Shown here one piece after another: positions 11,423 through 26,400 of a stretch of 64,000 nucleotides of DNA. Source of the stretch: Phalacrocorax aristotelis (taxonomy: Eukaryota; Chordata; Aves; Suliformes; Phalacrocoracidae); assembly GCF_949628215.1 (NCBI RefSeq), contig NC_134276.1, positions 217,392,610-217,456,609 on the forward strand. The letters are read 5' to 3'. A program made the translations under genes and the position numbers. Each line of letters opens with the position of its first letter. Position 1 is the first letter of the stretch. A model generated the notes under the pieces. The model searched no databases. It saw only the letters and a program-made list of their open reading frames with translations, and was not told the DNA's origin.

Positions 11423-14400
11423 ATGATTAAGAAGTTTGACAAGAAGGACGAGGAGTCCGGTACGGGGCTGGTCGGCGGCGGGGAGGGGAGCTGGGGAGGG
11501 GCTATGGCGGCGAGGCACTGAGGGGAGTGATCCGTAGGCGCCCAGCGCGCGCCGCGGCCTGTAACGGCCGCTGAGGTGAGGGAGGAAGTAACGGCCGCTG
11601 AGGTGGGGGGGGCGGGTAACGCCTGCTGATGAGGGAGGTCGCCTCTGCTTTCCGGTATCCCGGCCTCCCTCGGAGCCTCGCCCGGCCCTTCAGGACGGTC
11701 CGAGGGCTGCAGGGCCCGCCCTGGGCCCCTGAGGCCACGCTCGGAGGTAACCGGTTCCCTGCAACCCTGCGGGCTGCAGCCGGCGGCCTCTTCCCGCCCT
11801 TGCTGGGGTGAGGAGGAGCCGTGCTTGCAGGGCGTGATCGGGGTCTGCACCCCAACCTGTGGACCTTGTGGTTTGGACTATGTAGGGAGCGTTTGTGTTC
11901 AGGTAGCCGGTGGGCAGGAAGAAACCTCAGCACATTAGGCATAGATGTGAATAAAGCCACAACCTGCACGTTTTCGCTCCACAAAGTCACCTGAAAATTA
12001 AGCTCAGGTTGCTTAAAATAACTGATGTCATCTTGAATTTTCTGTTGCTGCTGCTCAGAGGTCTTCTTAGCCACAAGGCATGACCAGCTGCATTGAGTTT
12101 TGTTTCATTCTCAGTTTCCTTCTGCTTGGGATTTGAGAACTGAAGAATGAATGAACTGAAAATGAAAAATCACTAATGGAGGAAAAGGGTCAGAAGCAGT
12201 AGTGAGGGTTTGGAGGGATTTATGTGTTTTTGTAAGGGTGGCTCAGAGGTGGTTTCACTGTGAATGTGGATTAGAAGGCTGGTCTCTTCTGTATACTGCT
12301 GACATGGGTGTCATCTCCAAAAAATGAATTATTCAGCACCCTTCAGAAATTTCAAAAGAGGAGACAGTCTCTCTTACCTTTCTTACCTTCTCTGAAACTA
12401 AAGCCTTCCCTATGCTTTCCAGCAGAGAGGCTCAAAGCGTGCATTAGATATTGCCTGTATAGTAGCTGACCTAGATGATTTTCTGAAACAAGGGACAGGA
12501 GTTCATCAAATCATAGAATGTCCTGAGTTGGAAGGGACCCACAAGGATTATTGAGTCCAACTCCTGTCCCTGCACAGGACACCCCAAATTCACACCAGGT
12601 CTCTGAGAGCCTTGTCCAAGAACTTTTTGAATATCGCCAGCCTTGGTGCCATGATGCCTCCCTGGGGAGCCTGTGCCAGGGCTCCACCACCCTCTGGGGG
12701 AAGAACCTTCTCCTAATACCCAACATAAAGCTCCCCTGAAGTTAAAATGTTCCCTTACAAGACAAGAGGTAGATTTGAGCTTCATGATATCTCGTCATAA
12801 TGAATGATCATGTTTTCCTTCTGAAATATTTCTGAAGGCCTTTTGCAGATTTTGGTTTCAGCTAGCAGGTAACTTCTTAATGGCTGGATCTGGGCTGTTA
12901 AAAGACTGAGAAATTACAGTACGGAGATAGTCTAGAATTAATGGTTTTGTGATGTGCAGCAGCCAGGCTGTTTTTGGAGTTTACCGAGTAGCCTGTTTTA
13001 GTGGTGCACTGATCAATATACTTCTATTTCAGATCCCAATCAGCAGCTCTGTCCTGATGCCTTCAGTGCTTTCTGTGTCTGAAGGAATAAAAGTAGGGGG
13101 GCTAGGGGAAAAAGAAGAGTAAACAGTTTTATGTAAAGGGAGTATTAAGGCAGATTTATTAGCAAACACCTTTCGTCTTCCTCACCTTCCAGCTGTGTTG
13201 AAAGTGCCCCCCCTTTCTGTAACTCTGAATACACAACTCCAGAAAGTGGATTCAAAGCTGCCGATGGACAACATCAGTTATTCCAAGAGAAACGTTACTG
13301 TAGCATTGAGGTGTTTTTGTAAAGTTTAGGGGCTGTTCCTGCATGTTCAGCGCTGTTGGTTTTTGTGAAGAATGCATTTCCTTAACTGAGAGGTCTCTTT
13401 TGTTCCACAGGTAGCGGCTCTAATCCTTTCCAGCATTTGGAGAAGAGCGCTGTGCTTCAGGAGGTACGTATAATCATAGTGTAATACTGTTTAATTTTTT
13501 TTTTTCTCCAGGAAGTGTTAGCAGATTATAGAAGTTTTACAGTGCAACTCTCGGGGAAATGTGAAGGGCTAAATTCATATATTTAATTTAAAATCATAGG
13601 GGATGTAAACTAAGTGCATGTGAAGTTACTATCTGAGGGGTCTGTGCATGGTAATTAGACTACACGTGGCTTTTGCATTCCAAGTGGACATACAGGATCT
13701 CAGGGTGCTCTTTCTGAAGAGGTGATCTGCCTGTTTTCCTACACTTCTTCAACGTACCGTGTAATGGGTTTTCCTGTTTCTCTTGTGTGCTCCAAGAGTG
13801 GTTGTGAGTGGCGAGGTCAACGTGTGGTTAAATAATGAGGGAATTTTGGTGGGTGCAAAAAAGCTCTAAGTAGGATCTTAATTTCAATTGTGTGTTCCTA
13901 CAGATTAGAGCTAAGTAGTGTTTGGACTAATTGGGCTTAATTCCTTCCTGGGGAAGGAATTAAGTTGTTATGCTTTTATTTTCAAGTATTATTGCTAGTT
14001 CCAGATGGTAAACCAAGGAGCTGTCCTTTGTTGAGTGCTGCCCATCCAGCAAACTGAGCATGCATTAGCCAAATGACAGGAATACACTCGCTGACACAGT
14101 TCTAGAATGAAAAAAGTGATAAGGTGCTTGGTTGAAAAGAAATCACTTTACTTTTTATGGTGAAAGAGAAATTATTGTTGGGTCATACTGTGATAGAGTA
14201 TTTATGCTGTGTTTGTAGGCACGTATCTTTAATGAGACCCCTATAAATCCACGAAGATGCCTGCATATCCTCACCAAGATCCTCTACTTGCTGAACCAGG
14301 TAATGGTTATAATTTCTTCCCAGCCAGAATTAATAATCCCAAAACTAACTTCTGATAACTTTCAGTGTGAAGGTTTTATATCACTTCCTGTCAGATTTGA

Positions 14401-17400
14401 GAGGTAGCTCTTACGGTGATCAGAAACTGAGTGTTTATGCTGTAGTGTTACGTTCTCCCTTCCAATTTTGCCACTAAGGTGAGCGAGGTATGTGTCACTG
14501 AAGCTTCTGAGACTTTTTTTCTGCATGCCAAGGGAGAGCTGCTAGTTGGTCTGTGATCACCCGCAGCACTGTGCAATTGAAGAGCCACTTGTGTTTGCCC
14601 AGCTGAAGTGGGAATAACTGAGGTGAGGGAAGAACATAGGCCAGGAAGCGATGGAAGGTGTATTTTTGTTTGGGGGGAAATTGGAAGCATGGTAAGGAAG
14701 AGGGTTTTCTTTAAGTAGCCACATAGATCGGGTTTCCTGCATGTCAGGCAGTAGAGTTTAACGTAGAGTTTTAATGTAGAGCTACAGTCAGTTAGGAGGG
14801 ACCGATGCTGTTCAGCCTCAATTGGCACAAGCCATCTTTAAGTAAACCCCTTTTAAGCAAGGGACCCCTTCGGGTTAACAAGCATGGCATAAAACCAACC
14901 GCTGACACACTGATGGCAAAAGAGGGAATACAGGGTACTTGCCAAACTGTTCTGCCACTGTACCACTGTCGATGGCGTTTGTATTGAAACTAGGTGGATA
15001 ACAGTGCTAAACTTGGCAGGTGCTCCCTGGGAAGTACGAGGTGAGGGAAGGACTGCTTCTAACACGAGAAAAAGTCTCAAAGAAAAGATTGTTGGTGTGT
15101 GGGTTGGGATTATAAGCGGGGGCTGAAAGGTGAAGGCAGCTCAATAATGAGAATGGTTTTTCTCTCGCTTCTTATATGCGATTTTCAGGGTGAACACTTT
15201 GGAACCACTGAAGCCACAGAAGCTTTTTTTGCAATGACCAGATTATTTCAATCTAATGATGTAAGTACTACCTAGTGTTTACCACTTGCTGTCTCCCTGG
15301 TTTTGTCGGGTTTTGCAGTAGTTACAAAACACTTGGATATTGGGATGTGGGAGGAGGGTGAGGCAAGTACTTCAGAGAACAAGCTCTGCACACAAAGTAC
15401 TTGCTGAAGGCAATTCGTGGTTTGGAAATAAATGACTGAATGATAACATATGGTTACTTCTGCAGGTTGGTTTTGGTGGTGGGGTTTTTTCTGAGTTGAA
15501 TTCTGTTGTAAAGAATGTGAATAATGACAGAAAGCCTTAATATGCAAATCAGTATAATTTTATGATGGTTTCTTACACTTGCAAATAATCCCCATCTGCT
15601 TAACTCTGACTTTAAAAGTTGCCTGTAGATCAAATACTGTTTTTCCCTAACAGCTTGCTCTATTCATGAATAAGCGTGGAGCCAAGGGATGAGAACACCC
15701 AAAAAATGCTGGATTAAACTTTGGACTTTGCCAAATGTAAAGTCCTCCTCTGATCTCTTTTGCAGAGAGTGTAAGAACTCAGTGGAGTTTGTTTTGTGTG
15801 ATGGGTCTCATTAAATTCTGTTAAAAATGAACTGGTGCTTCAGGTTTTTGGAGGTTTGGCTGAGGAAGGTTGCATGTGTAACTGTTTAAAGGTGGAATGA
15901 AAATTTTGGTAGTAGAGCGTGTTTGAGACCTTTCTGATATCCACATTTTAGAAAGTAGGGTGTTTTTAAAATGTAAATATGTCATTTGCTTTTGAAGAAT
16001 TCAAGTGTCAGTGCTCTTTGCATATTTCTATTTTTCTTTTACAGTAACAAATAGATCAGAGGAAGTTGTTTTTAAAGCTTTTAACTGATCATTGTGAGGC
16101 TTTTGTATACAGACAGGATTTATCATTTCTTTCATAATTAGTATGTGGATTATTTTCTTTTTGAGTCTTATTTTACAAGATATATATCTCTCATTCTTCT
16201 CCTGGTTTGTTTGATAAGGGGGAGTAAGGGTGTTACCCAGCTACCAAACGTGTATTTACTTGTGTGCTTATGGCTTTGTGTAGATGTGGGGAAAAGAGTG
16301 TTCTGTTTAAAAGTTTATGTAACTTTTAAAATTTCTTTAACTTTTAAAACATCTAGGAAGTGTTTATTCATAATTGCCATTGAGTTTAATGGTTTTCTGC
16401 CATATACTTTCACAGCAAACCCTTAGGAGAATGTGTTATCTTACTATCAAAGAGATGGCCAATATTTCCGAGGACGTCATCATTGTCACAAGCAGGTAGT
16501 AGAACCTACCAAAAACGTGGTATCAGAGCTCTGAAACAAGTAGTTGCATCTTAATGTGTTTGTTTTAGCTGCTACGGTTTTCTGTAATTATGCTTTATAA
16601 AGGATACAGCAAGGGAAAACAAATTGTTCCATGATACAGAGCATGTGTGACCACATGGGATGTTAATTTCTTCCTACTGTGTTATTAGGCTTTTCAAAAA
16701 AAGCATAGGCTTGCCTGCACCGTTCACCAGTCGGTTGCTACTTTGATTTCTTGTGGTTTGTTTTTTTTTTTAATTCATTATGGGTGCCTGATTGTTTTGT
16801 CAAAACTGAGGCAGTGACTTCTGTTTCACTTCGCTGTCAGAGCAGTTAGGGAAAAGCAGAGCAAAGCTTGGTTCCGTCTGCCAGCTGAACTATCAATGTT
16901 TTTGACCACAGAGTGGACATTATGGTTGTTGTGAGAGCAAAAATTGAATCTTTGGCATGTGCTAAGTGATTGCTTTGGGTTATATTTTTTTAGAGCTGTT
17001 CAGAAAACTATGCGATTCTCAAACCAAAAATGTCGTCTGGTAGAAAGAACAGCAATGCTAAGACAGAGAATGGCTGAGCTAAATAAACCAGGCCTATAGC
17101 AAAGCATTTTGTAATAATCTGTGTTTCCACAGAATCTGATGTCAATAATTTTCAAATAGCTAATTATTAAGAAGTTGTTTCTAGCCAATACTGGAGCTTA
17201 GCAGTTATGTGGTAACAGCTGGAAGAACAGCTAAATGAGGTGAGGTGAATATCACAAAAGGACCGAGACATCAAGATGTTAAACGAGTGTTACAGGGTGT
17301 CTTTGATTATTTTAGTTTGACCAAAGACATGACAGGGAAGGAAGATGTATACCGAGGCCCGGCCATCAGAGCGCTCTGCAGGATCACTGATGTAAGTACA

Positions 17401-20400
17401 AATTGCATCACTCTTGCGGGAGAGATGGCGAGTGTATTTAAAATAGAGAAACTATTCTCTCTCAGGGTGTATTCTTGTAGTAGTGGAACTGCTGCTTTAG
17501 GGAGGACTGCTCTGAAGCCCTCTGCAGGTGTGAGGACCTCTGTGGAGCTGTAGCACTGTAAACATGGAGTTTGAAGGCAGGAGCTTTGGAGCTTTAGTTT
17601 CTGATCTGAGATTGCTTTGATCATGTTACTGAACCTTCAGTACCGGGCAGCTGATACTCACGTCTCCCTTGCAGAAGTAGACGCTTTCAGAATTAGCTCA
17701 AGATTCTTTCTGAGGGCCTTTTGAACATGCTGTGCATATATTTTTTGCCTAATACTGGTTTTATGCTCTGCCTCCAAAGTACCAACCATTTTCTTTTTCC
17801 CTTTGATAGGGTACGATGTTACAAGCCATTGAGAGATACATGAAGCAAGCCATTGTGGACAAAGTGCCCAGCGTGTCCAGCTCTGCACTGGTGTCTTCCT
17901 TAGTAAGTAAAGCAGGAGATTATTGTAAATCTGCGTCGTGTAGTGGCTGGGAAGGCCAGTCTGCTGCGTGTGTAGCTCTGTGTAGCTTTTGTTTCGTTCT
18001 TTCTTCATCTCCTTTTCCTTTGATATGACTCTTCTTCATCTCCCCACTGGAAAATAAACAAAAAATAGTAGCAATGGAGTTTGCTTTGTCTCAGCAGACT
18101 CTGTCTTCTCAAACTACTTCCTTAATGTCTGTAGTGTTAGAGTACATCAGTTGTAATATCTTTAAATGCAAAGTGTTCTTTGAAGTTTCCCTGGAGAGAA
18201 GCCTTATCTGTTTTGAAAAGTCACGCACCTGATGGCTGTGAAAGTGCTTATTGCTTTGAGAGTCTAGAAACAACCTGTTCTGTGTCGAGGAAGAACTAAC
18301 ACTGGTGGCCTTGAAAGAACGTATGAGTTCTTAACAGGAACTAAAAGCACTCTGCTTTGTGCTCTGCAGAAAAACAAATCCGTGAAATTGCTATCCTGAT
18401 AAGACTGCAAGTCAAAATTATTTTTGCTGATAAGTAGGGCATCTATTAGGAGGGCTAGAAGTTCAGTCTGTTTTTCTCTCCCTTGCTTAGGAGAACAGGC
18501 AGGAAAAGGTCTTGTTAGGTTAATATTTTTATTAAAGAGGAGAATACAAGTGAAAGCATGGTAGTCTGAGACTAAGATGTAAGAAAAACAGTGGTTTATA
18601 GGTGCATATAATAAAGAGATTGGCTGCATTGGTAAATCAAGAAGGCAGAGCAGGAGGTAAGAGGTTCCAGCTGATGAGGTGGAGTAGAGCCTGTGTTAGG
18701 GCCTTGAGGGTGTAAACAAAGCTCTATTAATGCTGACAACTAAAGTCTTCCTGCTGGACTGTTCAGTTTTGGGCCCCCCAGTTCAAGAAGGGCAGGGAAC
18801 TGCCGGAGCAAGGCCAGCGCAGAGCTGCCAAGGTGATCAGGGGCTGGAGCATCTCCCTGGTGAGGAAAGGCTGAGAGACCTGGGCTTGTTCAGCCTGGAG
18901 AAGAGAAGACTATGGGGAGATTTCATAAATACCTATAAATATCTGAAGGGCGGGTGTCAGGAGGATGGGCCAGACTCTTTTCAGTGGTGCCCAACGCCAG
19001 GCCAAGGGGCAACGGGCACAAGCTGGAACACGGGAAGTTCCACCTGAACATGAGGACAAACCCCTTTGCTGTGCGGGTGCCAGAGCAGTGGCACAGGCTG
19101 CCCAGAGAGGCTGTGGGGTCCCTTCCCTGGAGACATTCACCCCCCGCCTGGACGCGGCCCTGTGCCCCTGCTCTGGGGGTGCCTGCTCAAGCAGGGGGTG
19201 GGACGGGATGATCTCCAGAGGTCCCTTCCAAACCCCACCAGTCTGGGATTCTGTGACTAACTGTAGGCAAGTGAATTGTCCGAGTATTGTCCTTTGTCCT
19301 GTTTGAACATAAACAGAAACTGAGTTACTTTTCTCTTTATTGAAACAAGTACATCCATATAAACGATGTATTTGGAAGTTACTGTTACCTGTAGTAAGTG
19401 ACAAAGCCCTAGATTGTCTCAAAGTCTTCAAAACTAAGAACTGAAAGCAAGGCTTATGGTACTTCACCGTGCTTCTAATGTTAGTTTGTCTGCAGTCTCA
19501 ATTTGTGGCTTCTTCCAGCATATGATGAAGATCAGTTATGACGTAGTCAAACGGTGGATCAACGAAGCTCAAGAAGCGGCTTCTAGCGACAACATCATGG
19601 TGCAGGTATGTTTGGGGGTGGTTGCCCAAAAAAGCTCTAAACACACTACAGGGTTTTAATGGTATTTTGTGAGTTCTTAAGTTAACCATAGAAAAAGTAA
19701 GTGGTTTTCTTTTTCCCTTATTCTTTTAAAAACAAGAACTGTGACTTGAGGGAAACGATTTGACTGTTCCAGAAAAATCATGAGTTTCTCTGTGATCCCA
19801 GTGCAAGATTCTTAATTAAGAGTTGGCTTTTTGGTGCAGGGCCCTGCCCATTCCCTGGTAACCTGATATCTGGGATGCTGCTGTTTCACAGTAGTTGTTG
19901 CAGAAGGGCTTTGAATCCAAGTTTTCAAAAAGCTCGAGAAAGTCTCCCTACCTCCCAGAACACCAGCGTGCTTTGTCCTTCAGAAAATTTGCCTGTTACT
20001 ACAGGAACACAGAGATTAGCCCGAATATCAGCAAGATATCCATGTTAGCAAAATCTTTGCACAAATACTCCAAACAGCTGTTCTTACAATTAATGCGAGA
20101 AAAGGGAGTAAACTAATTTCATGGCTCTTTTGATCTTCAGGAGTATGTTGAGGCTGTCTTATGGTGGGCAGGGAGGGGAAGGAAATACCACAGATCTTTG
20201 TAACTTGTCAGGAAACTCGGATCATTTGAGGTTAGAAGGTATTTCTGCTAGGAAACAGGGATTATTTGTCCTCTTATGTCTTAGCCTGGCTTTTCCAACT
20301 GCAGTGGGTATTCAATATCTGCTCATCTCTGTTTCTGATTTCCTAGTACCACGCTTTGGGGCTGCTCTATCACCTTAGAAAAAATGATCGCCTTGCGGTT

Positions 20401-23400
20401 TCCAAGATGTTGAATAAGTTCACTAAATCTGGACTGAAATCCCAGTTTGCGTACTGCATGCTGATCCGAATTGCGAGCAAACTCTTGAAGGAGTCTGAAG
20501 AGGGGTGAGTAAGAGGCAGCATGTGACTCATAAAACCAATTCTAGTTTGAGGCAAACATCTAGGAAATCTGCCCTTTTTTTTTTTTTTTTTTTGATTTCT
20601 GGAAATCTACACACAGGCAGAGAGAACTGTAGCATTAAAAATAAAATGCAGGTAGAAGCAGAGTGCTAGGCTAAACTGAGAGATGGTGTGTGTGGCAGTT
20701 GTGTGATGGGGTTTGGATTTTTGTTTTGGCACCCTACCATCAAGACTCAGCTGAGAGTAGGATGAAAACTGCAGAATAAGCTTTTGTACTTAGTCTAATT
20801 AGATGCATTTCAAATGCAGTAAAGATCTACTTATGTTGTGAGGATATAAATAAAAGGATCTTTCTTATTCTGATCTCGCAGTAGCAGAGGACAGTGTAGT
20901 TATGAGAGAAATTCACCTCCTTGTGAAATTCTTTTATCACTGGAAATTTTTTAGTGGTGTGTGATACATGATTAATAATAAAGTATGTATTTCTGGCACG
21001 CAGCATTTCTAGCTTGAAGAAGAAAATGTGAAAATTAATAGAATTACAGTAAATAGGAAGTTTAGAGCTCAAGTATGAGTTGAGCAACGTGGCGGTGTAG
21101 GAAACATGAAAGCCAGTGCATTGGCTGTGCTTTCTGACAAGCTCTCAGCCACATGGTATTAGTGGTTTGTACGTAACTCAGCGTCATGCTGTGAAACATC
21201 TTCTGTTTGTAGCCATGACAGTCCGCTGTTCGACTTCATTGAGAGCTGTCTGCGGAATAAGCATGAAATGGTTATTTATGAAGCTGCTTCTGCCATCATC
21301 CATCTCCCAAACTGCACAGCCAGGGAGCTGGCACCTGCTGTTTCAGGTTGGTCCTAGTCCTTCATACCACTGATGCAGCTGGGGGGGAGAGAGGGTAGAG
21401 GAGAACTGGAAAGCGCAGGTGTGGCACAGACGACTACACAAACCACCTATTATTGATAAAAGATGAAAAACGGGAGTTATTTTTAACTTGCTTGTAAAGC
21501 CAGTGATAAATTATGAATAGAGCTGCATGAACATTAAGCAGCATTTAGTCGAATGTGGATACGTTAGACTTTCCTCTCTCTTTCTTTGAAAGAGACAGTA
21601 TTTGATTTTCTGCTGTGATGAATTCTGACTAAGTACTTGCACCTTTCAATATATGAGAAGTTCAGAGAGTTAAACTGTTTAAAGAGAAACAACAAAATAC
21701 GCGCTTGCTGGCACAAGGCAGTTTCCCCTTCCTCATCTGGTACGGCCGTGAGGGCTCTTGCCTTCTGCTCCCCAGACATTACTGGTGCCTAGAGTTGCAT
21801 ACTGGGAGCTGCCTTATGTTAAACAGTCTCTACTCTGTAATATTTTGTTGTGAGTTACTTCTTTTGTTTGGTTTTTTTTAGTGCTGCAGCTCTTCTGTAG
21901 TTCTCCCAAACCTGTCCTGAGATACGCAGCTGTACGGACCCTTAATAAAGTGAGTGCTTCCAAAACCTTCTAAACAAGCATAAATCTCTGAGCATCAGAA
22001 GAAGCCAGACTTCAGTGCCTAATGGTGTGATACTTGAAGTAGAGCGGCTGCTCTTGTGATTACTGTGTTTGGAAACACTCCATGCTGGAGAATTGGCTTT
22101 TCCATGCCAAATGTCCTGGTGTGACAGGAATCTTTTCTGCACTCAAGCTAAGTTTTCACTTGTTTCTGGACCACAGGGCTAGACCAAGCTGTAGTTTGAT
22201 AACTCATGAGCTCTCGGCTGTAAGGAAGCAGAGTCTTGGATATTTAATACCTCAAAAAGTGTGCATAGGATGTGTGTGAAGGAGATAACGTTCTGATTTC
22301 AAAGCTGCACACTGCAACAGAAGCAGTTTGTCACTGTCAAACCCATGAGCTGTAACTTAGAGGGGTTCATTTGAGATGCTGAAACAAAAGAACCTGAGCT
22401 CTGACTGCATCCTGCCAGCGGTCATATGGTGTAGGTTTAGTTGCAATCCGTGTGGCACAGAGCAGTGCTTGAAAAAAATACGGGCTTTAATCCTTTCCCC
22501 TTCGAAAGCTTTTGAGTTGTAGGATATTATTTCTCCCATATAATTTGGAATTGCGTTCTTTCCAGGTGGCCATGAAGCATCCATCTGCAGTCACTGCCTG
22601 CAACCTGGACCTGGAAAACCTCATCACTGACTCCAACCGCAGCATCGCTACCCTCGCCATCACCACCCTGCTGAAGACAGGGAGTGAGAGCAGTGTAGAC
22701 AGGCTCATGAAACAGATCTCCTCCTTCGTGTCAGAAATATCAGATGAGTTTAAGGTGTGGCATTGGAGGCCTCTGCTCTTTCCAGCTGCAGGTTTTTCTC
22801 CCATTCTTGTTTTTATGAAGCTTTTCCCATTTGTTAATCCTTCAGTGACTTAGTCTGATAGAGCAAAGCCAGCCTGAAATTCAGAAGGTGTAGTCCTCTG
22901 TCTTTCAACTTAAATATACCATGTAATTTCCCCCCACCACTCCAAGAACAGATAAATGTCATTTGGTGGATTCTTGGCTCCAGTGCGGTATCCTGCAAAA
23001 CCCTGTACTGCCTTCTGGTTGCCTCTTTGGGGAGGAAGAGGGATTTTAGCTGTTTTGATTGAGCCTATGTGACTTCAGTCTGATAACGTAGTTAGGAAAT
23101 AGCGCAAACTGTAAATTTCTACCTAATTTGTCAAGTTAAGGCACTGTGAACTCGGGTAATAACTCAGTTAAGGATGGTAGTTCACTTCTACTTGCCCCTT
23201 TTACACCATGGAGTTGCCTTGAGAAGCATAGATAGCATGTCTCTACAAGTCATTGCTAGCATACAGTGGTCTTAAGTTCTTGTTTTTATGAGAAAAGGAA
23301 GTAAGTATTAGACCAGTTTAAAATTGCAAAGAGTTTTAATGACAAAATTGTAACTAGTTAAGTTGGAATTAGGTCCGGAACATCAGAGGGAGTTAGGGGA

Positions 23401-26400
23401 AGCCTTTGAATTAAGGTAGTCCATCCTAAATTACAGTCTCTCTAGCACAGCCAAGTCTTACAGCATGCTAGCACAAGGCTGTTAACACACACTGAGAGTC
23501 CACCACCTGAGTTTTATCCTTTTTGTACATGAATTCATTTTATCAAGGTGCAACTTGAGATAGTGAGAAGCCTGTACTTTTCATAGAAAAATAAAATCAC
23601 GTTACTAATGTCCTCCTCTGTTGTTTTGCAGGTGGTGGTAGTACAGGCTATCAGTGCTTTGTGCCAGAAATACCCTCGGAAACACAGCGTCATGATGACC
23701 TTCCTCTCCAACATGCTCAGGGATGATGTACGTCTGAAACTTTCTTTGTGTAGTTATTGGCAGGTAGCTCCGACAGATAGCACAAAGGTTCTCTTCTGTC
23801 TTATGTCAGTGGGTACACAGCAGTGATGGGGCCTGGCTGATCACCAAGACCTTGTTTATCTCGTCTGTCAGACCCGTCTGAAATGTGCTTATGAATTAGA
23901 GCTCATCCATCAAAACCTGATCTGAAGAGATGTTCAGATGATGTCCCAGGCACATCATCTGAACATCTGGGGGGACTGGGAAGACCCTGTTAGGTTATCC
24001 AGCACACCTTCTCTTTTTCTCTCTTTATGTACAAATGATTGTTTTTCCCAATGGAAAGAAGTAATTGAAGCGTGAGGGGAACTGAGTAGCGCTGTGGTCT
24101 GAGCTCTGCCTGCCGGGTCAGCGTCCTTGATTTTCCTTTCCCAGGGTGGCTTTGAGTACAAGCGAGCCATTGTGGACTGTATAATCAGCATCATTGAGGA
24201 GAATCCTGAGAGTAAGGAATCAGGCTTGGCTCACCTCTGTGAGTTCATTGAAGACTGCGAACATACTGTCCTAGCCACAAAGATCCTGCACCTGCTGGGG
24301 AAAGAGGGGCCGAGGACTCCATCCCCGTCCAAATACATCCGCTTCATATTCAACAGGGTGGTGCTGGAGAACGAGGCTGTGAGGGCTGGTAAGTTCAGCT
24401 CAAATGCTCGATGGTTTCATGTCTGAGCTCTGCTAGAAATCTTGGGGCTGAGGTTGGGTTTGGGGTTACTCCACAGGCACTGTGGAGAGCTAGCTCTTAC
24501 ATGTATCAGCTGTGAAGGTGATTTTTATCCTGCAGTGGGTTTAAACTCTTCGTATCATCTCAGCATGAGCACTTGGTCCTCCTGCTTTGCAGAACGTAAG
24601 CAATATACTAGCTTATAGTCCTTTCTTCGAATATCTCCTAAAAAATGAGAGGTAATACGAGAGGAGGGGACATTGTTACTTCTCTAAGAAGCGTAATTGT
24701 CTGCTATAAACTATCCTCTTCTCATATGGAAATCTCCCCTCCACAAGATAAGGATTCCTTCTTGGAAGCACGTTTCAGGCTGCCACTTCCTTCCTGCGGA
24801 GCCTTTACAACAAACCCTTTGGAGTGTTCAGCCTTTTTTCACACTTGGGACTTGGCATTGGAGGGATATCAGCATCAGCTTGATCGCCTGCATGTTAAAA
24901 GAGGAAGTACTGCTGGGAGAGAGGAAGCAGAATAAGCTTATAAATACAGCATGGTCCAGATTGCATTTGATTTTTGGTGACAGCTCTTTTGGTCACAGTT
25001 CCCTAATTGTGACCTGGGGGCACACGAAGAGCATCCCCCCAGAGAGCATATGCTGTATAGAAACTTTGTCATTGTAAAAATATGGATTCTTTTATAACCA
25101 CTGAGGCCATAAAGCTTGTACTTCCTTACAGAGCTTTCTCTTCTTGCTATATGTAGAATTTCTTCAAGCCGACGCTGAGCTGAAATGAGTTTGGACAGGC
25201 AGCTCTAAGTGGTTGCTGAGGGGTTTCAGCTCCTTGCAATGTCACTGGATGCAGCCTGGCCCTGGTCTCACCACTGGATTCACGTCACCCCTGTGTGTGA
25301 AAAACAGATTTATGTGGGGGTGTGAGCTGCAGCTAATGCCAGAGGTTCAACAACTGGAATGAGCCACGGAGCTTGAGCTAACCTTACCTGTTTGAGCATT
25401 CTGTCAGAACAGAGTTGCGGAACTGTTAAGCTGACCTTGTTCTGTTATTCCCCGACGCAAAACTATTTCCATTTGAAAATATGGAAAAATGGTTTAGTCT
25501 TTCCATAACACTAAAAGGTTTATGGTGTGGAAGTGAAAACCTGCGTAAACTGGAACGTCAGGACAAGGGTACGCACAGTGCTTTGAATCCATCTGTGAGA
25601 ATGTGTTTGCGTGTAGCTTGAGCACCTCTGACATCTCCCCATTTTCTTCTCTAGCCGCTGTGAGTGCGCTAGCGAAGTTTGGTGCCCAGAATGAGAATCT
25701 TCTTCCGAGCATCTTGGTGCTTTTGCAGAGGTGAGTGGGTACGGCTGTGCTGCGTGTGTGCTGAGCTTGGCGACACTGGGCGCGCTGGCTCCACAGAAGC
25801 AGCAAGGTCAGACCCAGTGAGAACTTGCCTTGGGATTGTCACGACATACTGGTAGAGGAGTCGGGAGGTGGCTGTCTTCCACCTTCCCTTTCTGGCTGGA
25901 GGGACCATAGCATGGCTGGAGATGAGCGAATGAAAGATGTGATTAGTCCTGAAAATATCTTGATAGTAAGCTGGTCTGAGAACATTCCTCAGTGGGTAAT
26001 AAATCTACAGCAGTTTAGTACATTTTTTTTGCATCCCTTGAAGCAAGAAAATATATTTCCATGTTACTCATAAATAACTTTTCGGTATGGTTGAGTAGTG
26101 ATCTCAGGTGTTCCCATTTCAGAGGTTCATGTCTCTTGTTAAAGCCGTTCGGCCTCCTTAAATATTCCATACCATAAATGTCATGGTCTTCATTTGTATA
26201 GCACTATAGCATAAACCTGTGCCGTGTCTGTTTTCTGTGGTGAGAGGAATAATACGAATCATGAAGTGCTCCAGGCAGAAGGCAGCCTCAGTATAGGCAC
26301 AAGCAAATTACAACTGCAAGAAGTGACGAGAGCAATGCAGTGAGGGAGGGCAGTTGCCAGGAGAGAGAGAGAATCTCTTTGTAAACCACCTGCTGTAATT

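Noticed and set aside
11290-12074. Open frames of 186 and 190 codons on the minus strand over COPG2 exon 1
   Set aside because: Low-complexity proline/arginine-rich translation of a CpG island and its tandem repeat, lacking domains. The real gene is on the plus strand here.
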